Part shown: positions 24,668 to 32,106 of the stretch, one piece after another | Numbering within the stretch: position 1 is the stretch's first letter | Layout of the letters: every line of letters begins with the position of its first letter | Source of the DNA: Natrinema salinisoli | Lineage (GTDB): Archaea; Halobacteriota; Halobacteria; Halobacteriales; Natrialbaceae | Assembly: GCF_020405205.1 (NCBI RefSeq) | Contig: NZ_CP084469.1 | Span: forward strand, 1,302,001-1,366,000 | Length of the DNA stretch: 64,000 bases | Reading direction: 5' to 3' | Notes under the pieces: generated by a model | Database searches by the model: none | Told to the model about the DNA's origin: nothing | Seen by the model: only the letters and a program-made list of their open reading frames with translations | Translations under genes and position numbers: made by a program

Positions 24668-25008
24668 TCCTCGTCACCCCCGAACACGGAATACCCGGGT
24701 TTGCGGGCGGCCGTCGGCTCGCCGTGAAGCCCTTCGATCGCGTCGTTGACCAGCCCGTCGAGGTCGCCTCGAAGGTCGTCGACGCCGTTTTCGATCCCCT
24801 CGTCCGTTTTGAGCCGTTCGATCTCGGCCTCGATCGTCGCGAGTTGCTCCCCGAGGCGCTCGACCTCTTCGTCAGTGAGATTTCCCGACTCCATGCGCCG
24901 GACGGCCTCCCGCTCGAGCGCTTCGATCAGGATCTCGACGACGGTAACGATCAGCGTCATCAGCCCGTCCCGTGCGTCCTCGCCGTCGCCGACGTCGATC
25001 GCGGTCAC
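24664..25008 (-). CDS. gvpK: Gas vesicle protein GvpK
   Basis: This 114-aa helical protein has the GvpK core DGLMTLIVTVVEILIEALEREAVRRM followed by LTDEEVERLGEQLATIEAEI, which form the conserved helix pair. The C-terminal PGYSVFGG tail is free. GvpK is required for vesicle assembly but its biochemical role is unknown. It overlaps gvpJ and gvpL by 4 bases on each side, so expression must be coupled. Confidence 0.9.
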   Translation of the reverse strand: MTAIDVGDGEDARDGLMTLIVTVVEILIEALEREAVRRMESGNLTDEEVERLGEQLATIEAEIERLKTDEGIENGVDDLRGDLDGLVNDAIEGLHGEPTAARKPGYSVFGGDEE

Positions 25009-25571
25009 GACTCGTCACCCTCCGCTTCCGCGTCGGCGTCGTCCGGCTCGGCGTTCGATTCCTCGTCGGGCGATTCCGTCTCGGCCTCGTTCGCGTCGTC
25101 GTCCGAGTCATCGCTGAGCAGGTCGGTCCCGCCGCTGGTCGGCCGCTGGGGGTTCGGCCTAGCTCCGAGGTGTTCGCTCACGCGTTCCTCCTCGCCGACG
25201 GCAAGCTTGCTCTCCCCCGACTCGGCGCTTTCCTCGGCGGTCGCCTCGTCGCTCGCGTCTTCCTCGTCCGCCGTGACGTTGACACCTCTGGTCGGATCGA
25301 TCACTGGGTTCGGTCGGTCCATCTCCGCGATTTCGGGGTCGCCGACCGCTTCCGCGACTCGCCGCATGTCCGTCCCCTCGGGGAACTCGAGGCCGTACTT
25401 CGCCGCGGTCTCGAAGGAGGCGATCGCGGCGCGGACCTGGACGCCGAGCAGTTGCGTGTCGCCGATCGAGACGGCGATGTCGGCGTTGATGACGATCCCC
25501 TTGTCCAGGAGCATCTCGACGACCTCGGCGAGGTCGGTCTTCTGGCGGCTCGGCTGGAAGTCATCGACCAT
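25005..25571 (-). CDS. gvpJ: Gas vesicle protein GvpJ with a long acidic tail
   Basis: This 188-aa protein of the GvpA/J family has its core in residues 11-80 (DLAEVVEMLLDKGIVINAD, then GVQVRAAIASFETAAKYGL). The last 90 residues are a low-complexity acidic tail rich in D, E, S and A (SPDEESNAEPDDADAEAEG), longer than in the best-known haloarchaeal GvpJ. The start is set at ATG-GTC-GAC-GAC; the upstream open frame has no similarity. GvpJ is a minor component linked to the vesicle tip or to nucleation. Confidence 0.88.
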   Translation of the reverse strand: MVDDFQPSRQKTDLAEVVEMLLDKGIVINADIAVSIGDTQLLGVQVRAAIASFETAAKYGLEFPEGTDMRRVAEAVGDPEIAEMDRPNPVIDPTRGVNVTADEEDASDEATAEESAESGESKLAVGEEERVSEHLGARPNPQRPTSGGTDLLSDDSDDDANEAETESPDEESNAEPDDADAEAEGDES

Positions 25572-25652
25572 CGCGATCACCTCCGACGAGGGACGGCCAC
25601 AGATCGGTCGGTCGGGCCGCACAGCCGGTCGGTCGCTGCAGTGGTGGGTCAG

Positions 25653-26711
25653 TCATTGGTGTTCCTCCGCTGTCGCGGTCTCGTTGTTTCGCCGCTGTCG
25701 GTCCTCCGCTGTCGCGGTCTCGTTGTTTCGCCGCTGTCGGTCCTCCGCTGTCGCGGTCTCGTTGTTTCGCCGCTGTCGGTCCTCCGCTGTCGCGGTCTCG
25801 TTGTTTCGCCGCTGTCGTTCCCGCTCGAGTTCGAATCGCCGGCCGTAGATCCGCTTTCGGCTGGGCGCCGTCGAGAGTTTGACGTCCCGAGGGACCGTCG
25901 AGTAGCGGGCACCGCCGCCCAGATCGCGTCGGTCGGTCGGGATCGTCGACGCCGCCGTCGGGTTCCGTGAGTTCGTACTCGTATCCGTGGTACGCATCTT
26001 CTCGCGGTTGTACTCGTAGAGTTGCTCGAATTTCTCGTGGGTCTCGAGCAGCGCCGTCCGGAAGGCGTCGATCCCCCGCATCGCCTGTTGCTGAATGGCG
26101 ACCTGATACGCCTCGGGGTCCTTCGCGACGTCGATATCGCCCAGCGCCTGCTTCGCCGCGGAGCCTGCGTCCATCCCCGTACCGAGCACGTCGTCCTCGT
26201 CGCCCCCGAGCAGTCCGTCACCCTCCTCGTCGCCGTTCACGACGTCCGACGCCGCGTCTTCGACCATCCCGGCGCCGTCGCCGTCCTCGAGATCGTCGAG
26301 GGCGTCGTCCAGTTCGCCCTTCTCCCGCCAGATATCGCTCAGATCCGTGGCGTTCCAGGCGTTCAGCAGGTCGATCGCGTCGAACACTGCCGTGAAGTCG
26401 ACGACGTCGGAGAGGTCCTCGTCGTCGTTCGCCATCGCGTCGGGGATCTCGCCGACTTCGATCGCGTTCAGGAGTTCCTCCCCGTCGACCGCGTCGGGCA
26501 GTTCGCTGAGATCCAGCTCGTTGAGCAGCTCGACGGTCTCTTCGGCCACACGGACGAGGGTGTCGACGTCGCCGATTACCCTCTCGACGGTGTCGCCCTC
26601 GAGTTCGTCGATCCCGTCGGCGTCCTCGAGAGTCCCCTCGAGTCGCTCGAGGCTCGCTTCGGCTTCCTCGAGCAGCGCGTCGAACGTGTCCGCCGACTCG
26701 GCGTCACTCAT
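25653..26711 (-). CDS. gvpI: Gas vesicle protein in the gvpI position, unusually long, with C-terminal tandem repeats
   Basis: This 352-aa protein lies between gvpH and gvpJ, where haloarchaeal clusters carry gvpI, which is normally only about 140 aa and basic. Residues 1-195 are acidic and helical (DALLEEAEASLERLEGTL, LLNELDLSELPDAVD) and match nothing I know. Residues about 205-300 are basic (STIPTDRRDLGGGARYSTVP, SRKRIYGRRFELER) and fit GvpI better. Residues 298-349 are four copies of the 13-residue unit QRRNNETATAEDR, encoded by a perfect DNA repeat. The gvpI name rests mainly on gene order. Its ATG overlaps the gvpH stop. Confidence 0.65.
   Translation of the reverse strand: MSDAESADTFDALLEEAEASLERLEGTLEDADGIDELEGDTVERVIGDVDTLVRVAEETVELLNELDLSELPDAVDGEELLNAIEVGEIPDAMANDDEDLSDVVDFTAVFDAIDLLNAWNATDLSDIWREKGELDDALDDLEDGDGAGMVEDAASDVVNGDEEGDGLLGGDEDDVLGTGMDAGSAAKQALGDIDVAKDPEAYQVAIQQQAMRGIDAFRTALLETHEKFEQLYEYNREKMRTTDTSTNSRNPTAASTIPTDRRDLGGGARYSTVPRDVKLSTAPSRKRIYGRRFELERERQRRNNETATAEDRQRRNNETATAEDRQRRNNETATAEDRQRRNNETATAEEHQ
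25663..25818. repeat. Four tandem copies of a 39-bp unit inside the gvpI-position gene
   Basis: The units at 25663-25701, 25702-25740, 25741-25779 and 25780-25818 are identical except for the last base of the fourth. They encode a 13-residue unit rich in R, N and E. Such identity points to recent expansion, and copy number may vary between strains. Confidence 0.92.
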
Positions 26712-27274
26712 GAGTCCACCTCCGTCTCGTCAGTGGTCTCGTCCGACGGTTCGGGCCTGATCTGAACGGTCAGCACGCCGTTCTTGATCATCGCTCTGGA
26801 CTCCGTCTCGCGCCACGGGACCTCGATGCGGTCGAGTTCGCGCCCTTCGACGACGATGACGAGCATCGAATCGTCGAACCCGACCGTGACGTCGTCCGGA
26901 TCGGCGCCGGCGACGTCCGCGGAGACGACGAATTCATCGTCGTAGGTCCGGGTCGAGACGGTGTGGTCGCTCGAGGGGCGGATGCGGCGCTTCCGCGGCC
27001 GATCGCTGTTCCGATCCAGCGATCGATCTCTGGGCCGGTCGTCGATGTGAGTGCTGTCGAACGGCGAGTCCCCCGCCGAGAGATCGTCACCCGATCGGAT
27101 CGAAATGTCGTAATCGAAGACGGTTCGATCGCTCCGTTTTCGACCCGAGGTCGACGTCGAACCCCTGTCGAGCGATTGCAGCGCGGACAGCAGGCTCGAG
27201 AGCCAGTGATCGTCCTCGGGAGGACGATCGTCGGCCGATTCGTCGCGGTCGTCGTCGGAATGTGGTCCGCTCAT
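26708..27274 (-). CDS. gvpH: Gas vesicle protein GvpH, Hsp20-like
   Basis: This 188-aa protein has a charged, disordered first half (DDDRDESADDRPPEDD). The second half is an alpha-crystallin/Hsp20 domain with DDEFVVSADVAGADPDDVTV, DSMLVIVVEGRE and AMIKNGVLTVQI, the last being the A-x-x-x-n-GVL signature of small heat-shock proteins. GvpH is thought to chaperone Gvp proteins. The gene follows gvpG with one base between and overlaps the next gene by 4. Confidence 0.9.
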   Translation of the reverse strand: MSGPHSDDDRDESADDRPPEDDHWLSSLLSALQSLDRGSTSTSGRKRSDRTVFDYDISIRSGDDLSAGDSPFDSTHIDDRPRDRSLDRNSDRPRKRRIRPSSDHTVSTRTYDDEFVVSADVAGADPDDVTVGFDDSMLVIVVEGRELDRIEVPWRETESRAMIKNGVLTVQIRPEPSDETTDETEVDS

Positions 27275-27275
27275 G

Positions 27276-27530
27276 TTATCGTTTCACCTCCACGCGCCCG
27301 CTCGAGAGCTGTTCGTGTACCTCCCGTGCGGTCTCGAGCTCCGCTTCGAGTTCTTCTTTCCGGCGCCGATACTCCTCCTCGGAGCGCTCGCCGAGTTCGT
27401 ACAGCAGCTGGTTCTCCTTGCGCTCGTCCTCGAGGGCCTCCACGTCGTAGAGTTCGTCGAGCGCGATGGTGTGGAGGGCGTCGATGATGCCGACGAACGG
27501 CCGGAACAGGAGGTCGTCGATGATGAACAT
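27276..27530 (-). CDS. gvpG: Gas vesicle protein GvpG
   Basis: This 84-aa protein shows the GvpG pattern: a hydrophobic N-terminus FIIDDLLFRPFVGIIDALH followed by a long charged coiled coil (ERSEEEYRRRKEELEAELE). GvpG is a minor accessory protein. The gene is 4 bases after gvpF. Confidence 0.9.
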   Translation of the reverse strand: MFIIDDLLFRPFVGIIDALHTIALDELYDVEALEDERKENQLLYELGERSEEEYRRRKEELEAELETAREVHEQLSSGRVEVKR

Positions 27531-27534
27531 GGTC

Positions 27535-28155
27535 TCACTGGGCTCCGATTTTCACGTCGACGAAGCTGTAGGGTGCGAACGGCCCCGTATACTGGACCAT
27601 GAGCTCCTCGTGGTCGTCTTCGAGGTGGGCGATCGCTTCGTCGAACGCGTCGCGCTCGTCTTTGTCGACGAGATACGACCGGTTGAGTACGAGCCGATCG
27701 CTGAACAGGTCGTTTTCGACGGACTGTGCCGCGAGTGGTTCGAGGCGATCCGCGACGTCGGCCTCGATCGCTTCGCGGTCGACATCGGCGTCGCTCTCGC
27801 GAACGAGTTTGAGACCGAGTTCGAGCTTTCCCTCGATATCGTTCATCGCGCGCCTGAACGCCGGCCGCGCCCCGCGAAGGACGTTCTTCAGTGCCCGGTC
27901 GCTCTCGAAGGCCATGCCGAACTGCATGGGGACGACGGTCGTCCCGCCGTCGTAGTCCATGATCTCGCGAAGCACGTCGTCGTGAATCTGGGCGTCCTCG
28001 TCGGTTTCTTCGGGATCGGTGGTGTCGATGTCGGAGACGACGGCACCGAGTCGGCGATGCGAAATCGTGTAGACGCGGTCGGCACCGGCGACCGCCTCCG
28101 TCTCGAACTCGACGGTCTGGGACTCGACGACGCCGTAGACGTACCGGTTACTCAT
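27535..28155 (-). CDS. gvpF: Gas vesicle protein GvpF
   Basis: This 206-aa protein of the GvpF/L family has the strand NRYVYGVVES at its start, a GTTVVPMQFGMAF block near residue 73 and the terminal QYTGPFAPYSFVDV motif. GvpF binds GvpA and helps it to the growing vesicle, and is part of the gas-vesicle envelope base. It is the first gene of the leftward unit here, because no gvpD or gvpE precedes it. Confidence 0.92.
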   Translation of the reverse strand: MSNRYVYGVVESQTVEFETEAVAGADRVYTISHRRLGAVVSDIDTTDPEETDEDAQIHDDVLREIMDYDGGTTVVPMQFGMAFESDRALKNVLRGARPAFRRAMNDIEGKLELGLKLVRESDADVDREAIEADVADRLEPLAAQSVENDLFSDRLVLNRSYLVDKDERDAFDEAIAHLEDDHEELMVQYTGPFAPYSFVDVKIGAQ

Positions 28156-28454
28156 CGTGAATCACTCGCTGGTCGGGCATGACGTTCGTTGATGGGGCGA
28201 CTGGGTGACATGTAGCTGCGATAGCAGTGCTCCTCGCGACCGAGAGTACCGCGGTACCGAGCACTCGAGTATCGTCAGGGGTAATTCGTCCCGGCGGCGG
28301 GTTACCGTAGTGCTTGCAGTCGCAGCCCGTAGGGCTGGGCCACAACCTGTAACGCGCTACGGTCGCTGAGGCCGGTTCCGACGGCCGCAACGACCCGATC
28401 GGCTTGCAGTAGCAGTCCAAGGCGTGTTACGAACGGCCGGTCAACTCCGGGTAC
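28156..28454. promoter_or_regulatory. Divergent gvpF / gvpA control region
   Basis: The 299 bases between the two gas-vesicle units hold no gene. No clear TATA box was found before gvpA. No match to the GvpE activator site known from other haloarchaea was seen, in line with the missing gvpE. An inverted run AGTACC-GCGGTACC sits near 28248. Confidence 0.5.
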
Positions 28455-28742
28455 ATGGCACAACCACAACGAAGACCCGACTCCTCGAGCCTCGCGGAAG
28501 TATTGGACCGCGTCCTCGACAAGGGCGTCGTCATCGACGTCTGGGCGCGAATCTCGGTCGTTGGGATCGAGCTGCTGACGATCGAAGCCCGCGTCGTGGT
28601 CGCCTCGGTCGACACCTTCCTGCACTACGCGGAGGAGATCGCGAAAATTGAGCAGGCCACGGCGGAGGGCGATCTCGAGGAGCTCGAGGAGCTCGAGGTC
28701 GAGCCCCGTCCGGAATCGTCGCCGAAATCGGCGACGGAGTAA
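28455..28742 (+). CDS. gvpA: Major gas vesicle structural protein GvpA
   Basis: This 95-aa protein has the nearly invariant GvpA core of residues 10-65: [40 protein letters not shown] and [14 protein letters not shown]. It self-assembles into the ribbed vesicle wall. The C-terminal tail of 28 residues rich in E, P and S is longer than in Halobacterium GvpA, which ends soon after the core. It heads the rightward unit, with gvpN 6 bases downstream. Confidence 0.95.
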   Translation: MAQPQRRPDSSSLAEVLDRVLDKGVVIDVWARISVVGIELLTIEARVVVASVDTFLHYAEEIAKIEQATAEGDLEELEELEVEPRPESSPKSATE

Positions 28743-28748
28743 CCTCAC

Positions 28749-29783
28749 ATGGCCGACGACACGTCGCGCAAGCGAAAGGTCCGCGGCACGAAGATCAGGG
28801 CCAGTCGCGAGCAGAAGGAGGGTCGCAAAGCGAAGAAAGCGCTCGCGCGCAAGGCATCGAGCGCCGGTGAACGAAACGGCGACAGCCCCCTCTCCGAGCC
28901 CGAGGACGTCGTTCCAGACCCGTTCGTCGAGACCGACGCGGTCCGGTCGCTACGCGACCGGATCAACGGCTGGCTCGAGGCGGACCAGCCGGTCCACCTG
29001 ATCGGGCCGACGGGCTGTGGGAAGACGGCGCTCGCGCTGTCGGCCGCGGCCGAACGCGGCCGACCGGTCGTCTGGCTCAACGGCGACGAGGCGGTCGACA
29101 CCGCGGCGCTCGTCGGCTCCCACGCGGGCGGCGAACGGTATGAGGAACACGACCGGTACGTCAGCGGCGTCGACAAGAAAACCCAGATCGTCCGCGAGCG
29201 CTGGGTGGATAACCCGCTGTCCGTAGCGGTTCGAGAGGGCGCGACGCTCGTCTACAACGAGTTCTCGCGCAGCGATCCCGCCGCTCACAACGTCCTGCTC
29301 TCGGTCTTCGAGGAGGGCGTCCTGGAGCGGCCCGGCAAGCGCGGCGACGACCGGACGATCGACGTCCATCCCGAGTTCCGGGCGATCCTCACGTCGAACG
29401 ACGCCGAGTACGCCGGCGTCCACGAGCAACAGGACGCGCTGCTCGATCGGTTCATCGGCGTCCGCGTGGACTACTACGACGAGGAAACCGAACGCGAAAT
29501 CGTCGGTGCACACGTCGACCTCTCCGAAGATGACATCGCGTCCATCGTCCAGACGACGCGAGCGCTCCGAGACGAACTCGATATCGTGGTCGGGACCCGC
29601 GCGGCGATCACGGCCGCGAAGGGAGCCGCCGTCTTCGACGGGCACGACGAGAACGGTGAGGGCGGTGCGTTCGACGACGAGACGCTGACGAACGTCTTCA
29701 CGGACGTACTCGCACCGAAGGTCACCGGCGAGGACGACGGCGACGTCGACGACCTGCGATCACGGATTGCGGAGACGATCTGA
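28749..29783 (+). CDS. gvpN: Gas vesicle AAA+ ATPase GvpN
   Basis: This 344-aa MoxR-type AAA+ ATPase has Walker A GPTGCGKTA near residue 91, a Walker-B-like TLVYNEF near residue 164 and a sensor segment FRAILTSND. A lysine/arginine-rich N-terminus of 50 residues (KRKVRGTKIRASREQKEGRK) precedes it. GvpN is needed for vesicles to reach full size. It lies between gvpA and gvpO, where many other clusters have gvpC first. Confidence 0.93.
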   Translation: MADDTSRKRKVRGTKIRASREQKEGRKAKKALARKASSAGERNGDSPLSEPEDVVPDPFVETDAVRSLRDRINGWLEADQPVHLIGPTGCGKTALALSAAAERGRPVVWLNGDEAVDTAALVGSHAGGERYEEHDRYVSGVDKKTQIVRERWVDNPLSVAVREGATLVYNEFSRSDPAAHNVLLSVFEEGVLERPGKRGDDRTIDVHPEFRAILTSNDAEYAGVHEQQDALLDRFIGVRVDYYDEETEREIVGAHVDLSEDDIASIVQTTRALRDELDIVVGTRAAITAAKGAAVFDGHDENGEGGAFDDETLTNVFTDVLAPKVTGEDDGDVDDLRSRIAETI

Positions 29784-29840
29784 CCCGCCAGCGAGGCGAT
29801 CGAATCGACCCACACGACTCACCGACCCGAACCCAGACAA

Positions 29841-30374
29841 ATGGCCGAAGCCGACACGCAATCACGGGAGCAGTGCAAGGCACTCACCGCGGACGGCGAG
29901 CGCTGCTCGCGACCGTCTCGGGACGACGGGTTCTGCTACCAACACGACGAGAGTGATCCAACAGTGAGCGACAGCCAGACAACGCAAGAGGACGAACAGG
30001 CCGAGTCCGGCGACGTCGAGGAGCCCCAATCCCGGGGAACCGTCAGCATGACCGCCGAGGAGATGACCGATCCCGACGAGGTCGACGTCGACATCGATAC
30101 CGATCGAGAGGAAATCGCGGGCGTCCTCGCGGTCCGTCAGACGGTCCAGTCGACGGCCAGCCAGCTCATCGGCCACGAGTTCGACGGCGTCAGCGAAATC
30201 TCGCCGACCGACGACGGCTGGCGATCCGTCGTCGAGGTCGTCGAACGCCGAGCCGTCCCCGACACCCAGGACATCATCGGCCGCTACGAGATCGAACTCG
30301 ACACCGACGCCACCGTCCACGGCTACCGCCGCGTCGACCGCTACCGGCGCGGTGACACCGCCCAGTTCGAGTAA
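29841..30374 (+). CDS. gvpO: Gas vesicle protein GvpO with an N-terminal Cys/His module
   Basis: The C-terminal 100 residues of this 177-aa protein are typical GvpO (ISPTDDGWRSVVEVVERRAV, DTQDIIGRYEIELD, YRRVDRYRRGD). GvpO is thought to affect expression of the cluster. The N-terminus is odd: residues 12-35 hold C-x9-C-x9-C-x2-H (CKALTADGERC then FCYQH), a short metal-binding-like module that I do not associate with GvpO. An acidic linker joins the two parts. It starts 57 bases after gvpN. Confidence 0.9.
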   Translation: MAEADTQSREQCKALTADGERCSRPSRDDGFCYQHDESDPTVSDSQTTQEDEQAESGDVEEPQSRGTVSMTAEEMTDPDEVDVDIDTDREEIAGVLAVRQTVQSTASQLIGHEFDGVSEISPTDDGWRSVVEVVERRAVPDTQDIIGRYEIELDTDATVHGYRRVDRYRRGDTAQFE

Positions 30375-30517
30375 CGATCGAGCGCTATAGTCCGTCTCCG
30401 AGGGCGCTCGAGCGGAAACGCCGTCGTGTCGTTCACTGCTGTGGTCGTCCTATCTCGTCGCGGGTTCGTACCGGCCGATCGCTCAGTGCGTCGAGCCTGA
30501 CAGAGTCTTCCCGTGGC

Positions 30518-31483
30518 TCAGACACCTCGATAGGAACTGGTGACGTCAATTCGGTGCCAGCTACCCTCGTATAGAACGTACTCCACCTGTTCGGACGTAA
30601 CGTCATCGTTACGCTCGGACTCCGCCTCAAGCGAGGCGAGCATCGTTTCGAGTTCACTTGCCGCCTCCCGCCGTCGCTCGGCTGCTTCTTCGTCTTCTTC
30701 CTCGCTGGTATCGTCATCGCAGACCATCACGTGGCCGTCGGTCTCCTTCGCTTCATCGAGGAGCATCCGAACATCGTCGCTCGGTTCGAACGACGTCGAT
30801 CCGCGTCGTTCGAGAACGTAGTCGGCGAACGCGTCGGCGTCCTCGAAGACGGTTTCAGCGGTGTAGCGAAACCGTTTTGCAGTACCTTCTCCCGCACCGA
30901 CATGATCAAGTTCCGCGACACCGCTGTCAGCCCGGATAGCGGACGCCTCTACGCCTGCAGCGAGGACCGATTCGTCTTGGGCGTCGGAGTCGAGATAGCC
31001 GGCGACGAACGGTATCGAAAACCGCATCCCGTCGAGGTGCTCGATGGCGAGGTCGGCCGCTTCGTTGACTCGCCATCGATCGTGACGTGGTAAATCGGCG
31101 AACGATATCGCATCATCGGGCGAGATCGATTCCGTCTCGCTATCACGAGAGAGTTCGTACTTCGGGCCGGAAACCAGTCCTTTGTCGACTACCTCTTCGG
31201 CAATCTTGTAGAACCGGCCATTCCGCTCGAGGTACGTGAGCCAACTGAGCGGCCCGCGGTGGAGCGTTTCGACTACTGGGTCGTCCCCCGTGGTCGATCG
31301 GATGGCCAGGTCAGCCATCATCGTCGGCGTCCTGTCGAGATCCGATGCTGCCCGCGATGCAATCGCCGCTGCATTGACCGAGTGAAACTCGACACGAGTG
31401 CCACTACAGCCGCTACTAGTGCAGCCGGCCACTGCACAGATACCCCCTGTAGAAATACACGAAATGAAGGACCTGCGATTCAT
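30518..31483 (-). CDS. Putative lipoprotein, Tat-type signal, unknown function
   Basis: This 321-aa protein has a haloarchaeal lipoprotein signal: twin arginine in MNRRSFISC and the lipobox AVAGC around residue 21. It is therefore probably exported and lipid-anchored. The mature part is acidic with no domain I recognise; near the C-terminus is a charged coiled coil rich in E (EEEDEEAAERRREAASE). A TTTAA box 23-27 bases upstream of the ATG suggests a leaderless transcript. It is convergent with gvpO. Confidence 0.72.
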   Translation of the reverse strand: MNRRSFISCISTGGICAVAGCTSSGCSGTRVEFHSVNAAAIASRAASDLDRTPTMMADLAIRSTTGDDPVVETLHRGPLSWLTYLERNGRFYKIAEEVVDKGLVSGPKYELSRDSETESISPDDAISFADLPRHDRWRVNEAADLAIEHLDGMRFSIPFVAGYLDSDAQDESVLAAGVEASAIRADSGVAELDHVGAGEGTAKRFRYTAETVFEDADAFADYVLERRGSTSFEPSDDVRMLLDEAKETDGHVMVCDDDTSEEEDEEAAERRREAASELETMLASLEAESERNDDVTSEQVEYVLYEGSWHRIDVTSSYRGV

Positions 31484-31566
31484 ATTACTGTGGTGGAGCA
31501 TATGATTAAATGCTTTGTGTGTTGATTGGTAGAACTACCGATCGTCACGTTTGTCCGAATAGTCGT

Positions 31567-31731
31567 TCAATATTGTGGAATTTCTTCTGGATTGAATTTG
31601 AAGGTCAGGTATCTATGATCCGTGGGATTTACACACTCTAGCAGTCGGTCCGAGCCCACGATCAATACTGTCCAATCCCAAAACCAAAGCACCCGCCAGC
31701 CGTCGATCCACTTGTGCAATATATCGGTGGC
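31567..31731 (-). pseudogene. Possible 3' remnant of a gene (low confidence)
   Basis: The last 54 codons of a leftward frame encode protein-like sequence (KWIDGWRVLWFWDWTVLIVG, then RYLTFKFNPEEIPQY) with lower GC than around it. Further upstream the frame is only the antisense of the CHY zinc-finger gene. It could be the tail of a gene lost by recombination. Confidence 0.25.
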
Positions 31732-32064
31732 TACCCCGTCCACGGCGTCGACGTCGGTCCGGAAACACGGTGTGCTCACTACGCCACCGAGCGCGACGTC
31801 GTCGCGTTCCGATTCGCCTGCTGCGAGGAGTTTTTCCCCTGTTTTCGCTGTCACGAGGAACGCACGGATCACGAGGCCGTCCCGTGGCCTCGAGCGCGGT
31901 TCGACGAGCCGTCCGTCCTCTGTGGCGTCTGTGGGAGCGAACTCACCGTTCCCGGCTACCTCGAGGCCGATTACAGCTGCCCGGCCTGTGACGCCCCGTT
32001 CAATCCCGGCTGTGCGAACCACGCGGAGTTGTACTTCGAGACGGCGGATTCGAACGGGGAGTGA
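31714..32064 (+). CDS. CHY-type zinc-finger protein
   Basis: This 116-aa protein matches the CHY zinc finger: RCAHY near residue 19, ACCEEFFPCFRCHEERTDHEA, CGVCGSEL near residue 70 and CPACDAPFNPGC near residue 89. The many Cys and His residues bind several zinc ions; such proteins often act in ubiquitin-like or redox contexts, but the archaeal role is unknown. The start is a GTG. No ATG lies in frame before a stop at 31639, and the family's usual first residues (about GYPVHGVDVG) follow closely. Confidence 0.82.
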   Translation: MQYIGGYPVHGVDVGPETRCAHYATERDVVAFRFACCEEFFPCFRCHEERTDHEAVPWPRARFDEPSVLCGVCGSELTVPGYLEADYSCPACDAPFNPGCANHAELYFETADSNGE

Positions 32065-32106
32065 GGGCCGACCGAGAAACCGTCGCACAGCGTCGACCGA
32101 GAACAG

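Noticed and set aside
25663-25818. The 39-bp repeats as a CRISPR array
   Set aside because: The copies are directly adjacent with no spacers and lie in a coding frame.
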